DNA of 64,000 bases from Clarkia xantiana subsp. parviflora (taxonomy: Eukaryota; Streptophyta; Magnoliopsida; Myrtales; Onagraceae): positions 1,798,001 through 1,862,000 of the forward strand of contig JAPTYO010000018.1 in NCBI GenBank assembly GCA_036873135.1, in the 5' to 3' direction. Shown piece after piece: positions 10,587 to 22,211 of the stretch (within the stretch, counting starts at the first letter, position 1; each line of letters begins with the position of its first letter). Made by a program: the position numbers and the translations under genes. The notes under the pieces are model-generated. The model did not search any database. It saw only the letters and a program-made list of their open reading frames with translations, and was not told where the DNA came from.

Positions 10587-13512
10587 TTAAGCTTGATCCT
10601 TGGTAGCGTCGAGGGGAGCAGGGTCCACGAGGTCTGTGGCAGAAGGCTCCGTGGTCGAAGGATCGGATCCTGGAAGATTGGCCGCGGGAGGATCGGACTC
10701 TTGGAGGTCGGCCAGTGAAGGGTCGATCATCGGGGGATCAGTTGTCGGGAGGTCTGCACTTGGAGGCTCCACCGTGCCTTCAGCACCCGCAGCCCCCTCG
10801 GGGGTGTTGGCCCCGTCGCTTTCCTCGGAAAGGTTGAAATACCTCTCCGCGAAAGAGGGCGAGAGTCTGAGACTTGGTGAAGTCGATGGCACCACCATAC
10901 TCCAGATGGAGCTCCTCGACGGCATTAAGCAAGGTGGTCTCCACCTCCGCCGTGCAAAACTTTACCGCGTCCACTTGGAATGCCTCGGAGCCCCGATAAT
11001 CTTCCCGTCCCGTGGCCTCAGCCTCGGCCAGCTTGGTGGGAAACTCAGCGAGTTCCCGCTCCATCTGTTGAGACCGATTGGCGAGAAGGACTTTCTCAGC
11101 CTCCAGCCCCGCCTTGGCGTCCTCAAGGGCCTTCTTCTCGAGGACAAGCCTGTCCCGATCCTCCGCGCGCCCCTGCTGCTATTCCTGGAGCTTTTGTCGC
11201 TCCTGCTTCAACAGCCGCTCAAAGTCGTGGACCTGCCTCAGGAGGTCCTGAGTCTTCTGGTTAAGGAGGGCCTGCTCCTTAGCCAGTTTGCCCCTCGATG
11301 ATTCGGAGGCAGCCAGATCCTCCTTGAGTTTGGCCAAGACCTCGGGGGCCGCCTTGGCACGCTCCTGCTCCAGGGCCTCCTCCAAGGCCAGGATGTACCC
11401 AAAACAGCGGTGCTGGTCCGCCGTTTCCTGTGGAAAAGAAAGGAACAGGTCAGTACACGAGAACATTTTACCTTATATACCAAGTGTAAAAACAGGAAGC
11501 CTTACCTCCACACGGCGAACGACCATGTTGCGAATGTCCCCGTGGATGTCCTCTCGAGCCAAGGAGAGCGGAAGCTTCATAGATGGCGGAACTGAACCTG
11601 CTAGCAGGTGCATACCCAGTTCCGATGATACATCATCCCGACACAGCGGGACCCTCCGCAATGACTCGATCGGAGTCCAGGGAGCCGCCGCCTGGTCGGG
11701 GGAGTAAAGCTGGTAGAAGCTCCCGTCTAAGGGGAGAGGGGGAACGACGCCCTAAGTGTCGGAGGTGCGGGCCTCCGAGCCGCCATGAGAACCCGTCGTC
11801 CCCTCGGGAGTCAGGCTCAAGACTGGCGAAAGCTACTGTGCCGGAGAAGATGGAGGCAGCCCTTCAGTAGTCGGCTCCAGCGGGGTCTGCCTCGCCCCCC
11901 GACGACGAACCAGGGGCTGACCCTCGCTCGCCTTCTCAGAAGAGTGAGAGATATCCAGGTCAACCACCCGACGGAACTGACCGTCCGTCGGGGCATCTTC
12001 AGTCCCCGATCTTCCTGGGGCTGGAAGAGAAAGGAGGGGCTCTCCGACCTGTGCGTCGGAGGGTGGCACCTCCACTGAAGCTCCAGCTCCCGATTGACCT
12101 GCTGCTGGAGGACGAGAAGCTTCAGAAAGAAAATCAGGAATTTGATCAGGATCCTTACACCAAATGACGCGACGGGAGAGGTACTGGTCCTTCCCGTAAT
12201 AATTGTAGTAACCCGCTTTGAGGATGCGGGGAGTCTCTCCTTGCAGGATGCGTTTGATCCCTTCGATCCTGGCTCCCTTATCGGAGGGGATTAACTCCTC
12301 AGGAATACGCCTCCTGTATAATCGAATTGCTAATCAGAGCTGTTTACCTTCCTCGGGAGTCTTGGTGTTGAAGATGTGCTCCATCTTCTCCAACCGGGCC
12401 CGCATGATCTGCTCCGAAGTGGGAGGTGCCGATGAGGAGGCGACCCTCTTTGAAGACTTCCTCTTCCTGGCGGGGCGTTGGACAGCATCGGTCTCCGCCT
12501 ACTTAAGCACGAGATTGGTTAGCAATGATACCTTCTTAGCTGCAAAGACGAAAACGAAAGCGCAGTTAGAATATTACCCAAGGAACGAGGTTAGAAGGGC
12601 CGTCAAAGAGTTGACCCCCGGAGGCGAAATCAAGGAGTCGGATCCCGGTCAGAACCAGGTCCCGCTCCCCGATGGAGTTGGCATCGAGGGGAGCGAAGGA
12701 ATCCCCCCAGCGATAAAGTTGGATGCAGTGGAGAATCTGGAAATCCTCCTCGGAGTAAGTGTGAAAAGCAGGAGCAGGGTCCGCCTCAACCTCCCATCGG
12801 GACCATGGGATGGAGCTATTTCAGATGAAGAAATAATTCCTCTTCTAGCCACTGTTGTCGGGCCCCGAGTCAGTGATGAGCCCCCCGACCTTTGGCGACC
12901 TTCCAGGTGTCACCATTCCAGCTGTACCGGGAGAGCTGCGCCTTGCTCCATTTAGGCATTCGCGGGTAGAAGGCACAGACCCCGACATCATTACATTTCA
13001 TCCCGTAGAAGGTCCGGAAAAGTCGGAGGCTGTAGGTCCACTGTTGGCGAAGGCAGAGAACAAGGAAGGCATTCCACACACGGATGGCGTGGGGGGAAAA
13101 GGTAGTCGGATGTGTTTTGTAATATTTACACATCTCGACTAAATTCCCACAGAAGGGGAATCGGATACTTGCCGATATTTTCCCGGTGGAGACAAATACC
13201 TCCCCTTCCCGGGGACGAGTGACCACAGGGTCACTCGGGACGCGAGGCCAAGGAAAAGGGAAGTGAGGCTCCCAGGTGGAAGTAATACACCCCTCCTGGA
13301 GAGCTGCATCATAGGCGGTTTCTCTCATTACAAGCATAATCGAACTTGAAGGGCTTCCTCACCCCGGAACTGGACTCACCGTCTGGAAAATAATCATGGC
13401 AAGAAAAGGCACATTTGATTTCCGCAAATGTTCGGGTAAGTTGATTGAGATAAAAGGAAAAACTATGCTAACAAGTTTTTTCGGAATTGAAGGAGGAAAT
13501 CTTACCAGACAT
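10587..13512 (-). pseudogene. Element A antisense gene (aORF), disrupted
   Basis: Collinear with the intact antisense gene of B. Minus-strand exons: ATGTCTG at 13512-13506 with donor GT; exon 2 from 13382 to 12578; exon 3 from about 12534 to 11506; exon 4 from 11427 to the stop near 10587. All junctions are GT-AG. Exon 2 has the conserved block GEVFVSTGKISASIRFPFCG and GMKCNDVGV. Exon 4 is a long Gln/Glu/Leu-rich coiled coil (ETADQHRCFGYILALEEAL). Damage: a frameshift near 13340, TAG at 12501-12499, TAG at 11181-11179 (Gln in frame before), and a frameshift near 10900. The product's role is unknown. Confidence 0.75.
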
Positions 13513-13658
13513 GTTGAATCATAGAAGAAAGGATGATCTTGATGGTCGTGAGATCCTGGCCGCCGGAGTGTTGATCAGAAATAGAAAGGAGAGCTTGAGC
13601 TTTTAAAAACACAGAGAATGAAACGGTAGAGGAGAACTGAATAGTGCCAAGATTTTGG

Positions 13659-13668
13659 GTTTTATAGG
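13659..13668 (-). promoter_or_regulatory. TATA box upstream of the A antisense gene
   Basis: CCTATAAAACCC on the minus strand lies about 150 bases upstream of the antisense start codon, matching position and spacing of the TATA box before the antisense gene of B. It suggests a promoter separate from the LTR. Confidence 0.55.
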
Positions 13669-13997
13669 AGAGAGGACAGCCAAAGAGACGTTGCAATCCG
13701 GACCGTTGAAGATAAAACGCCTCAACCTGAATCGTCGAAACACTAGAGACAAAACGGCTAGAAAGTGCTTTTTCAGAAAAAACAGGCACGGGTACCCAAG
13801 CCGTCGCTTCGTCACCTGCTGCATTTAATAGTTGAGTGACCGAGAAATCTTTTCGGATTCGTTGGTTATCCTCGGAATATCGGAGAATCTTGGAGGAGGA
13901 GATCTTCTTTAGAAGATTTTTCGTAAAGTCAAAAGCCTCCGATGCCGATATCGGGAGGTCTGGAACTGGACACGACGCACTGTAAGTCCCTCATGTC

Positions 13998-14008
13998 TTG
14001 GGGGCAAA
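13998..14008 (+). other. Polypurine tract of element A
   Basis: TTGGGGGCAAA ends directly at the 3' LTR start TGATGG. The same tract abuts the 3' LTR of B. Confidence 0.85.
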
Positions 14009-14748
14009 TGATGGGTTTCGATATAGCCGTTAGGCCCATTAACGGCGACTAAACGGCGAAGTAGGCCCACTGGGCCCCAAAGGAGGCTTAGAAGACCAAT
14101 ACGAGGGGACCCGACAAGGTTGGTCCCGATATATGAGCTGAACGCTCCCGATCATATGCCTTTATGTAGGCCCCGATGATATGCCTTTAAGTAGGCCCCG
14201 ATGATATGCCTTTAAGTAGGCCCCGATGATATGCCTTTAAGTAGGCCCCGATGATATGCCTTTAAGTAGGCCCCGATGATATGCCTTTAAGTAGGCCCCG
14301 ATATTGAATCCCAGAGAATGCTGGCCCTGTCCCGATGACGAGGGGCCCCGAGCGGTGACCAAAGGAGATAACTCTGGAGTGCCCGACATCCGTCGGGACT
14401 TGCCACCAGAGAACGAGGCCGAGAAACACGCCCACTATCAACATAGTGGGGAAGTGGCCTGAAAAGACGGAACGTGGGCTACCGGCCGAGATAAACGGAA
14501 CGTGGCAGTTATCTCAACAGGTAACTGAGGTGACCCCTCCCCTATATAAAGGAAGGAGTTACCTCAGGATTGATACGTTCATACACTTTCATACTGATAC
14601 TTGCTTGCCTGCATCGAGATACTCATTTAAGCATCGGAGGGGGATTCTGGGTCACCGCCCGGTCTATCCCCTTCTTGCAGGATTACTTGGAGCGAAGGAG
14701 TTCGGACTTCCGTCAAGAACGTACCGGAGTTCCAACCGTGATCCAACA
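14009..14748 (+). repeat. 3' LTR of element A
   Basis: 740 bases, TGATGGG...CCAACA, followed by the right target duplication. It carries six 25-base tandem units (14150-14299). Its TATA box and flanking inverted repeat match the 5' LTR. Confidence 0.92.
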
Positions 14749-14753
14749 TAAAT
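14749..14753. repeat. Target site duplication of element A, right copy (TAAAT)
   Basis: Exact match of 3620-3624. The copy that follows the duplicated 3' LTR is at 32763-32767. Confidence 0.92.
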
Positions 14754-15764
14754 TTATATATTTATCTATCTATATATATATAATATAATCTTGAAGTGTT
14801 TAATGTAGTGTTGACAAATAGTAAAATTCGCCCCTGACGTGTACAAATAATAACTTTTGATTGTTCCATCTCATCAACTATCTTTATTAGCTTATCTGAC
14901 ATTGTACACATAACAATCTCACCATGCTTGGATGAGCTCCAAGCTCAAATATAACAAATATATAGATTTCAAATTATATTATATTATAGTACATTACATT
15001 ACATTTTTAATTTTATATTTAATATTACAATATGCATATATATTTAATCCAAACAAAATATATAATTTTAGTGTTAACATAATAATACAAATGAATGATA
15101 AGTACCAATATTTTTTTTTTAAATTTATTAGTGGATTACTAACTCAAATATTATTAATTGTAATAATAATTTATAATTATGATGTCACCTAAACCCGAAA
15201 GAGTTCTCACGCACAATGTAATGTGGAGCATTGAGACAATTTAAAGAAAGCATAAAAATATATGATGTCACATTAGCAAATGTAACTCATAACCTATTAG
15301 AATTGAGTAAAAAAACTATTTTAATTAATTTTCAACATTATATAAATCCTAAAAAATTAATATTATATGAATAAAATTAATTTAAATAACCTATAAAAAA
15401 ATGTTCTAGATTAATTGATATATTTTTTTCTCACACATAAATCGTTTTACTAATTTTTATTTATTTATAACTATTAATGCCTATTGACTTAATTGAGAAT
15501 ACGTTGATTATATGTATACGAAAACATATCTACTATATCCTATCATATAATACTATTTATTTGGGTTGATAACCTATTAAAAATATATTTTTAGATTATA
15601 CTTCATACATTTTTATTTTTTCGCACGTGTTTTTGTCTTCCATAAAATATAATTGTATGGTCTTATGAATATTATTATAATATTTTCGACATAAAATAGT
15701 TTTTTGGGAAAAAAAAATATTGTATGAATGTGGTGGTGGGGGTGAGAAATGAATTATAATGTAA
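14754..15764. other. AT-rich spacer with a dispersed repeat (about 15610-15762)
   Basis: No gene is seen. The last ~150 bases (TTTTTTCGCACGTG..., CATAAAATATAATTGTATGG, TATTGTATGAATGTG) recur diverged at about 51138-51278, where they are not interrupted. Here the copy is cut at 15765 by a Helitron end. Confidence 0.75.
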
Positions 15765-16373
15765 CTAGGTGCCGAACCAGCGCATCACGCGGGTGATGTA
15801 AAAAGTAAAATAAACTTTTAAATGAAAAATAAAATGTGAAATGAAACTTTAATATGAAAAATTAATATTTTTACATATTAAAATTATAATAATATATATA
15901 TATATATATATAATAAAGTAAAAGGAAAGAGTGTGGGATGACTTAGAGTTGCCACGTCATAATAGCATCTAGGATGAATTCCATTTTTAGCACGACATAA
16001 TAGCATCTAGAAAGAATTCCATGCTGACACGTCATAAATTTAATCCACTCGCAAGTATCTTCTACGCGCTGCTTTCTCCGCCCGTTTCTTCACTCCACAA
16101 TTACTGTCATTCACTTATTTGCACGTTAATTATCCCCTCTCATAATCTCTTCCTCTCCCACCTTCACCTTAATTAATATATAGTTTTTGAAACCTCCATT
16201 TTTAAGAAAAATAAATAGATTAAAATTGAGTTTTTTTAAAAAATTATTTTCTTAGGTGGAGTTGTATAATTGGTTAACAATGAGTATGACGTGGCACTTT
16301 CAGATGAACTCCAAATGCTGACGTGGCAACTCTAGGTCCTCCCACTCTCTTTCATTTTACTTTATTATATATA
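15765..16373 (-). mobile_element. Helitron-like element H0 (unit 1 copy)
   Basis: On the minus strand the 3' end is CTAG (15768-15765) followed by T, with a GC-rich hairpin (arms CCCGCG and CGCTGG-like, 15777-15793) about 8 bases upstream: the usual non-autonomous Helitron 3' signature. The 5' end would abut the next element at 16373 and begins TATATATAATAAAGTAAAA, resembling AT-rich Helitron starts but without the canonical TC. Similar sequence in inverted orientation at 15903-15959 gives the element internal terminal-like inverted repeats of about 50 bases. No protein is encoded. A foldback MITE is the alternative. Confidence 0.5.
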
Positions 16374-17244
16374 CTAGTTGCTGAACCCGCGCACAGTGCG
16401 GGTGTGTGAAAAAAAAATATAAATAGCAAAAAAATATATACGAAAGAACAAATTATACCCCATCTGAATTAAAATATATTTATTCAAATACTATATATAA
16501 TTATTTAAAAAATATTATAGATGTCAAGTCTTTGTTTATATAGTTTTGACAAACTATGACGTAAAACTATAAAAATCATTATTCTAAAACTTGAGTACTT
16601 TTTTTTAATAAAGAAATGAAATAGGATAATAATCATTAAATCTGAGCATATGTGCATGGTAACATCTCTCACTCCTCAAGAGATGATTTAATAGTTAATA
16701 GGATATATTTGGATAAAAAAAAATATCGAGTTGTATTTGTTGTTTATATAGTCTTGAGAAATTAAAAAAAAAAATGTAATTTCTTCTCATGATAATTGTG
16801 CACTAATTTTAAGAAATAAAACTGACAATAATCGCTTAATCTGAACTTGACACGTATATTATTGTTTTCTTCACATGGGGTAACTTACTTTAAACGTATT
16901 TATGTAAATAAATATAATAATATTTTATCAAATTATAGTGATAATCTCAATTTTTTATTCAAAGTAAATAATATGAATACATTAATCTTTATAATTGATA
17001 TCCATTCAAGATTAAAAAACCGAATTATCTCTTAACTCAACTGAATTTAATGAAAAAGAACGTCGATTACTGAAAATATAAAATATGTAAAAGATACAAT
17101 ACAAAAACTCACAAGTTAAATATGTAGAAAGTTTCTACAATATTAAGAGTTATAGTATAATTAATTATAAGTTTTTTTTAATTAAATATATATATTATAA
17201 GTATTTATATTTACATAATTATGTTTTACATATAGTAGGTTTTA
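16374..17244 (-). mobile_element. Helitron-like element H1, 3' part (unit 1 copy)
   Basis: The minus-strand 3' end reads ...GTTCAGCAACTAG followed by T, with the hairpin CCCGCACTGTGCGCGGG just upstream. The body is AT-rich with no gene. It is interrupted at 17245 by element B, and in unit 1 its 5' half is missing because the duplication ends inside B. The whole element is visible in unit 2 (34385-47705). Confidence 0.55.
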
Positions 17245-17249
17245 GTAGC
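17245..17249. repeat. Target site duplication of element B (GTAGC), unit 1 copy
   Basis: GTAGC precedes the B LTR here and at 35257-35261, and follows the B 5' LTR at 46681-46685. Confidence 0.9.
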
Positions 17250-17992
17250 TGTTGGATCACGGGCGAAGCTCCGTTACGTCCTTGACGGAATGCTTGGACT
17301 CCTGGGCTCCGCGTGGTCCTGCAAAAGGGGATGACCTGGGTGGTGACCCAGAATCCCTCTCCGATGCTTAAATGAGTACGGTGATCAATGGAGTGGTAAG
17401 CAGAGTCTAAGTTCGTATCAGAATGAATGATTTTCTGGGGTAACTTCCTCCTTTATATAGGAGGAGAAGTCACCCAGAGTTACCTGAGGCCAGGCTCGGC
17501 CGTTATAACCACGATTCCGTATATCTCGCCACGATTCCGTATATCTCGCCCCACGCTCCGCGTATCTTACCCATACTTCCGCGTATCTCGGGCACGCCCT
17601 GCGTATTCTCGGGGAAGATTATCTATATCCTAACCGTCTTCCCACTACTCTCATCCAGTAGGCGGGTTTCTCGGTCTTATCCTCTGATCACAAGTCTCGA
17701 CTCCTGTCGGGGACTCCAGAGTTGTCTCATTCTAGATCACCACCCAGGACCTTCAGTCTCTACGGGACAGGTCCAGCCTCTGCGGGGCTTTATTATCGGG
17801 ACCTTTACTAAGGCACATCGGGGCCTACTCAGAGGCTTCTCATCGGGAGCATTCAGCTCCTACATCGGGACTATTAGAGTCGGAACCCTTCGTGTTGGGC
17901 CTCTGGGCCCTCTAGGCTTTTACGAGGCCCACTGGACCTACTTGCCGTCCATTGGCTGTTAACGGGGCCAACGATTACATCGGAACCCATCA
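17250..17992 (-). repeat. 3' LTR of element B (unit 1 copy)
   Basis: 743 bases, on the minus strand TGATGGGTTCCG...GATCCAACA. U3 holds a row of ~20-base repeats related to CCGAGATACGCGGAGCGTG (17506-17612). TATATAAAGG lies inside an inverted repeat at 17439-17474. The polypurine tract follows on the plus-strand right side. Confidence 0.92.
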
Positions 17993-18003
17993 TTTGCCCC
18001 CAA
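17993..18003 (-). other. Polypurine tract of element B (unit 1 copy)
   Basis: Minus strand TTGGGGGCAAA directly at the LTR start, identical to that of element A. Confidence 0.85.
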
Positions 18004-18548
18004 GACATGGGGGACTTTAGTTCGCCGTGTCTTCTAATTCATGCTTTTTGACCTCGTTATCGGAGGTTTCCGTTTTCGCACCCTCCGATACCACCGTCGG
18101 GGGTTTTGACCTTTGCAATTTTTGATGTCTCAGTTAAAGGCTTTTGTCTTCATACCTTCCGATACCACCGTCGGAGGTTTTGATCTTCGCGTGTGATCGT
18201 TACATGTCAGAGTCTCTTTCTTATGATTATTCTGGGCCCACCAGGCCCCATGGGTAGTTGCCAAATCCGAGAAGACTCCTCGGTTACTGCAGCATTAAAT
18301 GCCTGAGGATAGAGAAACGACGTTTAAATCAGCGTGACTGCTGTTTTCTGAAAAAGCAACTATGACGTCATACACGTCCCTTCCGTGCCTATCATCTCGT
18401 TGATTAAGATCGTGTCGTTTCCTCTTCAACGGTGCAGATCCAGCCCATCCAGCTGTCTCCTCCGTATCGTCTCCCCAGTTCAACGGTCATGATCAGATCG
18501 TTTCGCCTTCCACGGTCACGATTATGTCCCTTCAGTTGCCCTTTGGCC

Positions 18549-18558
18549 TATAAAAGGG
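18549..18558 (+). promoter_or_regulatory. TATA box for the B antisense gene (unit 1 copy)
   Basis: TATAAAAGGG lies 162 bases upstream of the antisense start codon, inside the element and on the strand opposite to the genomic RNA. Confidence 0.6.
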
Positions 18559-18710
18559 AAGACCTTGGTCCCATTCACTTCTTCTGCACTCTCTCGCTTT
18601 CAGACCTCCTTGCATCCGAAGTTCTCTCCTAAATTCTCCTGGTGCTTCAAGTGATCAAGGCCACTCCGACTTCTCCGATCTTCTTTTTCCTCACTTTCCG
18701 ACCACCGATC

Positions 18711-21438
18711 ATGTCTGGTAAGGACTTCTTTTCCATGTTTTCGTAATTTGATTATTGTTTACTCCTCCTTTCTCAATTCTTCTTGTCTGCAATTGTTTTA
18801 GACGAAGCTAGTTCTGAGGTTAGGGCCCCCTTCTTCTTTGAGTTTGCTGTCAATGAGATATCCGAGGGTTCGTATGAGGTGGCCCTTAGAGAGGGGTGTA
18901 TCACCTCGGATTGGGAGCCTCGTTTCCCTTATGAGTCCCAAACTGCTGGTAGGAGGAAGCACATTATCACGCCTCCTCGGGCCGGGGAGGTGTTTGTTTC
19001 CACTGGACAGATAAGTGCGGGGATTCGGTTCCCCTTCTGTGGAAACATGGTGGAAATGTGCAATTTTTACAAAACGCACCCTTGTACTTTCTCTCCACAC
19101 GCCATCCGCGTGTGGAATGCCTTCCAGCTCCTGTGCCATCGCCAGCAGTGGACATACAGTCTTATGTTGTTCCGCACTTTTTACGGTATGAAGTGCAATA
19201 AATCCGGTGTCTGCTCCTTCTCTCCCCGACTCCCCAAGTGGACAAAGGAGCAACTCTCCCGTTTCGGCTGGGACAGCGAAACTTGGAAATTTCACAAGGA
19301 TCGGATTCTGATCCGCGACTCGGGCTCCGACAACAGTGGCTGGAAGAAGTACTACTTCTTTATCCAGCATAGCTCTATCCCCTGGCCTCGATGGGAGGTT
19401 GTGGCGGACCCTGCCCCCAAGCTCCAAGATTATTCCGAGGATGACCTCAACACCCTCCAGATGGTTCAACTCTACCGCTGGGGGGACAACTTCATACCTA
19501 TGGATGCCAACAAGCTTCAAGAGCGGCATCTGATTGCCATCGGAGTTCGGCTCCTAGATTCCGTTTCTGCAGATTTAGTCGTCTGGGTAATATTTCTAAC
19601 CGTCTCATTTTTACCTTTGCAGCCAAGAAGGCTTCTCTGTTGACTCATCTCGTTATGAAGCAGGGCGAGACTAATGCCATCCAGGGCGGTTCCAAGCGGA
19701 AGCGCAAGCTGGTGAAGAAAGGGGCTTCCTCCTCCACTCCCCTAGCTGTTGCTCCTCCGACTGAGGAGCAGGTCGTGGCCAAGAAGGCCAGACGGGAGGA
19801 GATAGATCAGGCCTTTGGGGCCACCACCGTCGAGGAAGGTAAGCGCGTTCGTCGTGCAATTACAAAATATAAAGAATTAATTCCCAAGGAGTTTATCCCC
19901 GCTGATCGGAAGACACGGGTTCAAGAGATTAAGCTCGTCCTTCAAGGAGAGATTCCCCACGTTATTGAGGCGGGATATTACAACGTCCTTGGGAAGAAAC
20001 GATATTTCGATCGTCAGATCATCTGGTGCCCTGAGGGTACTCTCCCTGACTTCATTCGTCCCGCTGCCGCATGTCCTTTGGAGATTCCTCCCCCGACAGA
20101 GGCTATTATTCCTGTGGAGACGGCGGCTCCGCAAGAATTGATGCTGGAGGACGCCCCGGCGGGAGCTCAGTTCCGCCAGGTGACCGACTTGGAAGCTTCT
20201 CCTTCCATCGAGGAGCCTGAAGAGGGGGGCCTGCTTCCTCGTGGCAGGTCGAGGTCCAGGAGCGCACGGCCCGCTGCTAGGGACGTGTCTAAAAGTCCTC
20301 CTCCTATTCTTCGTACCCCGACTCCCGAGCCGCGCGTTGAGGTGGCTCCTCTGGCTTCGAGTTCTGGGGTCATCCCCCCGCTCCCTGTGGATGAAAACCT
20401 TTACAAGGTTTTTACTCCCGAACAGGGGATGCTGCCCTGGAAGCCGATCGAGTCTCTCCGAGGAGTTCCACTTCGGCGGGGAGACCTTGATCCTAGCTTG
20501 GCCCTGCATCTGCTGGCGGGGTCAGTTCCTCCGGCCTTGAAGCGGCCCCTGTCCTTCGCGCAGGAGGACCTTGAGGAGGAGATTCGTGACATGGCCATCC
20601 GACGGATGGAGGTAAAACTTCTATTCTCATTTCATTCTCTTCACTACTTTTATCTTCAATTGTTTACATCTTGATCTCTTCTTTTTCTCAGGACACCGCC
20701 AACCAGCAGCGCTATTTTGGCCTTATCCTGGCCTTGAAGAGTGCTTTGGTGGAGGCCCAGGCTCAGGCGAACCCTGAAGCCTTAGCCAAGCTCCAGATGG
20801 AGCGTGACGAGGCGGTGGCGGCCGAAAATAAGATGGCCAAGGAGAAGGCTCTCCTCGATGACATGGCCACAAGCCTGCTCAAGAAGGTCCACGACCATGA
20901 GGCTGTCATGCGTCGAGAGCAGAAGATGGCCCGAGTGGAGCATCAGCGGAACGAGGCGGAGAAGAAACAGCTCATTCATGAGAAAAACGTCTTCGCTGAT
21001 CTCCTCGCGGAGGCCAAGGCGAAGTTTGAGGTGGAGAGGACTGAGTTCTCTGCCAAGCTAGCTGAGGCCAAGGCTCAGGGCCTCGAGGAAGGCCACCTGC
21101 GGGGGCGTGAGGAGGGCCGCCTTCAGGGTCACAAGGAGTATCGGGATTCTGAAGAATTCAAGCTGGCTGCTGTGGAGTTCTGCAAGTCCGAGGTGGAGGA
21201 CGTTTTATTCAACGCCTTCGAGGAACTCTACACAGTCTACGCGGACTCCATCGACTTCACGAAGTCCGAGACCCTTGCCCCTGTCGCGGAGAAGTACTTC
21301 AACCTCCCCGCGGAGAGTGAAGAGGCTGCTGCCGTGGACCCGACTCTGTCAACTGCGGAGCCTTCTGCCCAAGCCCCTCCAAACCTTGCTCCCTCCGACG
21401 CTGCTGAGGGCCCATCTCCTAACAAGGACCAAGTTTAA
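18711..21438 (+). CDS. Element B antisense spliced gene (aORF), unit 1 copy
   Basis: Four exons inferred from GT-AG borders: 18711-18717 (ATGTCTG), 18802-19586, 19628-20611 and 20692-21438, giving about 840 residues with no internal stop. Exon 2 carries a globular block (GEVFVSTGQISAGIRFPFCG, SPHAIRVWNAF, YGMKCNKSGV, GWKKYYFFIQ) that from memory resembles the plant 'putative gypsy type transposon' domain (PF04195). Exon 3 starts with a basic nuclear-signal-like KRKRKLVKK and has a short Arg-Ser run. Exon 4 is a Lys/Glu/Ala-rich coiled coil followed by an acidic tail. Exon 3 stays in frame only if the second of two nearby acceptor AGs is used. Compared with unit 2 it has Met for Leu and Tyr for Cys at single sites. 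Function unknown. Confidence 0.72.
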
Positions 21439-21654
21439 TGCTTACATCTTTTAGTCCTTGTTATCTTTCTCCCTTATCTCTTGTAATGAACTCCTTTGGC
21501 TTTCGAGCCTTTATATGAATAGTTTTCTTTCCATCTGTCTTGGCTCCGATACTTGCTTGCACTTTATCTAAAGTAGCTTTAAAATTCGGTACTTAGAACG
21601 TTCCGATGCACCCTTGTAGATGACTTCATACGTCCCTCCGACGTTTTATTCGAG

Positions 21655-22075
21655 ACTTTGCCATTTAAGGCTCTTCATCAAAAATCGGGATTTCACCACT
21701 TAAGGCTTCTCATCCAAAGTCGGGACTTCACCACTTAAGGTTTCTCGTTCAAAATCGGAACTTCACCACTTAAGGTTTCTCGTCCATGCCTTTTAAGGTC
21801 ATTTTCATATCCCTTAAGGCTTCCATTGCGTCTCTACTGGACGGCTTAGTCGTACCCGTTAAGGCTTTTAGCCGCATCATATAGACGACTTACGCGGATC
21901 CATCAGGATCTTTTCATACCTAGGCTTTTGGTTGCATCATATAGACGACTTACGTGTACCCCGTAGGGCTTTTGTCCGTACCTGTTAAGGCTTTTGGCCG
22001 CGTCATATAGACGACTTACGCATCCCCTGCGGGGCTTTCATCGTACCTCGGAAGGCTTTTGTTGCGTCACCCAGG
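21655..22075. repeat. Tandem repeats between antisense gene and pol of B (unit 1 copy)
   Basis: Two related patterns occur: ~35-base units around CACTTAAGGTTTCTCGTC (21660-21800), and ~60-base units containing CATATAGACGACTTACG (21840-22070). The spot corresponds to the repeat block of element A. Confidence 0.85.
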
Positions 22076-22211
22076 ACGTCTTATTAACAGTAAGAGTAAA
22101 TTCGAAAGCAATTTGATCGGAAGGAAACTTCTTTTATTCACTAATAATTCAAAGTAGGCTTACATCGGATTTTATTGATAGACAATTTGCGCCATTCGTG
22201 GCGGCTTCATA

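Larger units (their letters stand above)
3625..14748 (+). mobile_element. Element A: full-length decayed Tat-type Ty3/gypsy retrotransposon
   Basis: An 11,124-base element with two LTRs, TAAAT target duplication, primer-binding site, polypurine tract, gag-protease-reverse transcriptase-RNase H-second RNase H-integrase in gypsy order, a tandem-repeat block, then an antisense gene. Two RNase H regions plus an antisense gene between pol and the 3' LTR point to the Tat lineage. All coding parts carry stops or frameshifts. The two LTRs differ at roughly twenty sites by eye, so the insertion is clearly older than B. From 5999 onward the element is also present as a second copy from 23984. Confidence 0.9.

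Noticed and set aside
12218..12955. Long open frame on the plus strand in A
   Set aside because: It lies opposite the antisense gene of A; codon pattern and homology belong to the minus strand.
14932..15192. AT-rich frame of 86 residues
   Set aside because: Low-complexity Ile/Tyr/Asn peptide, broken in the unit 2 copy by a one-base indel.
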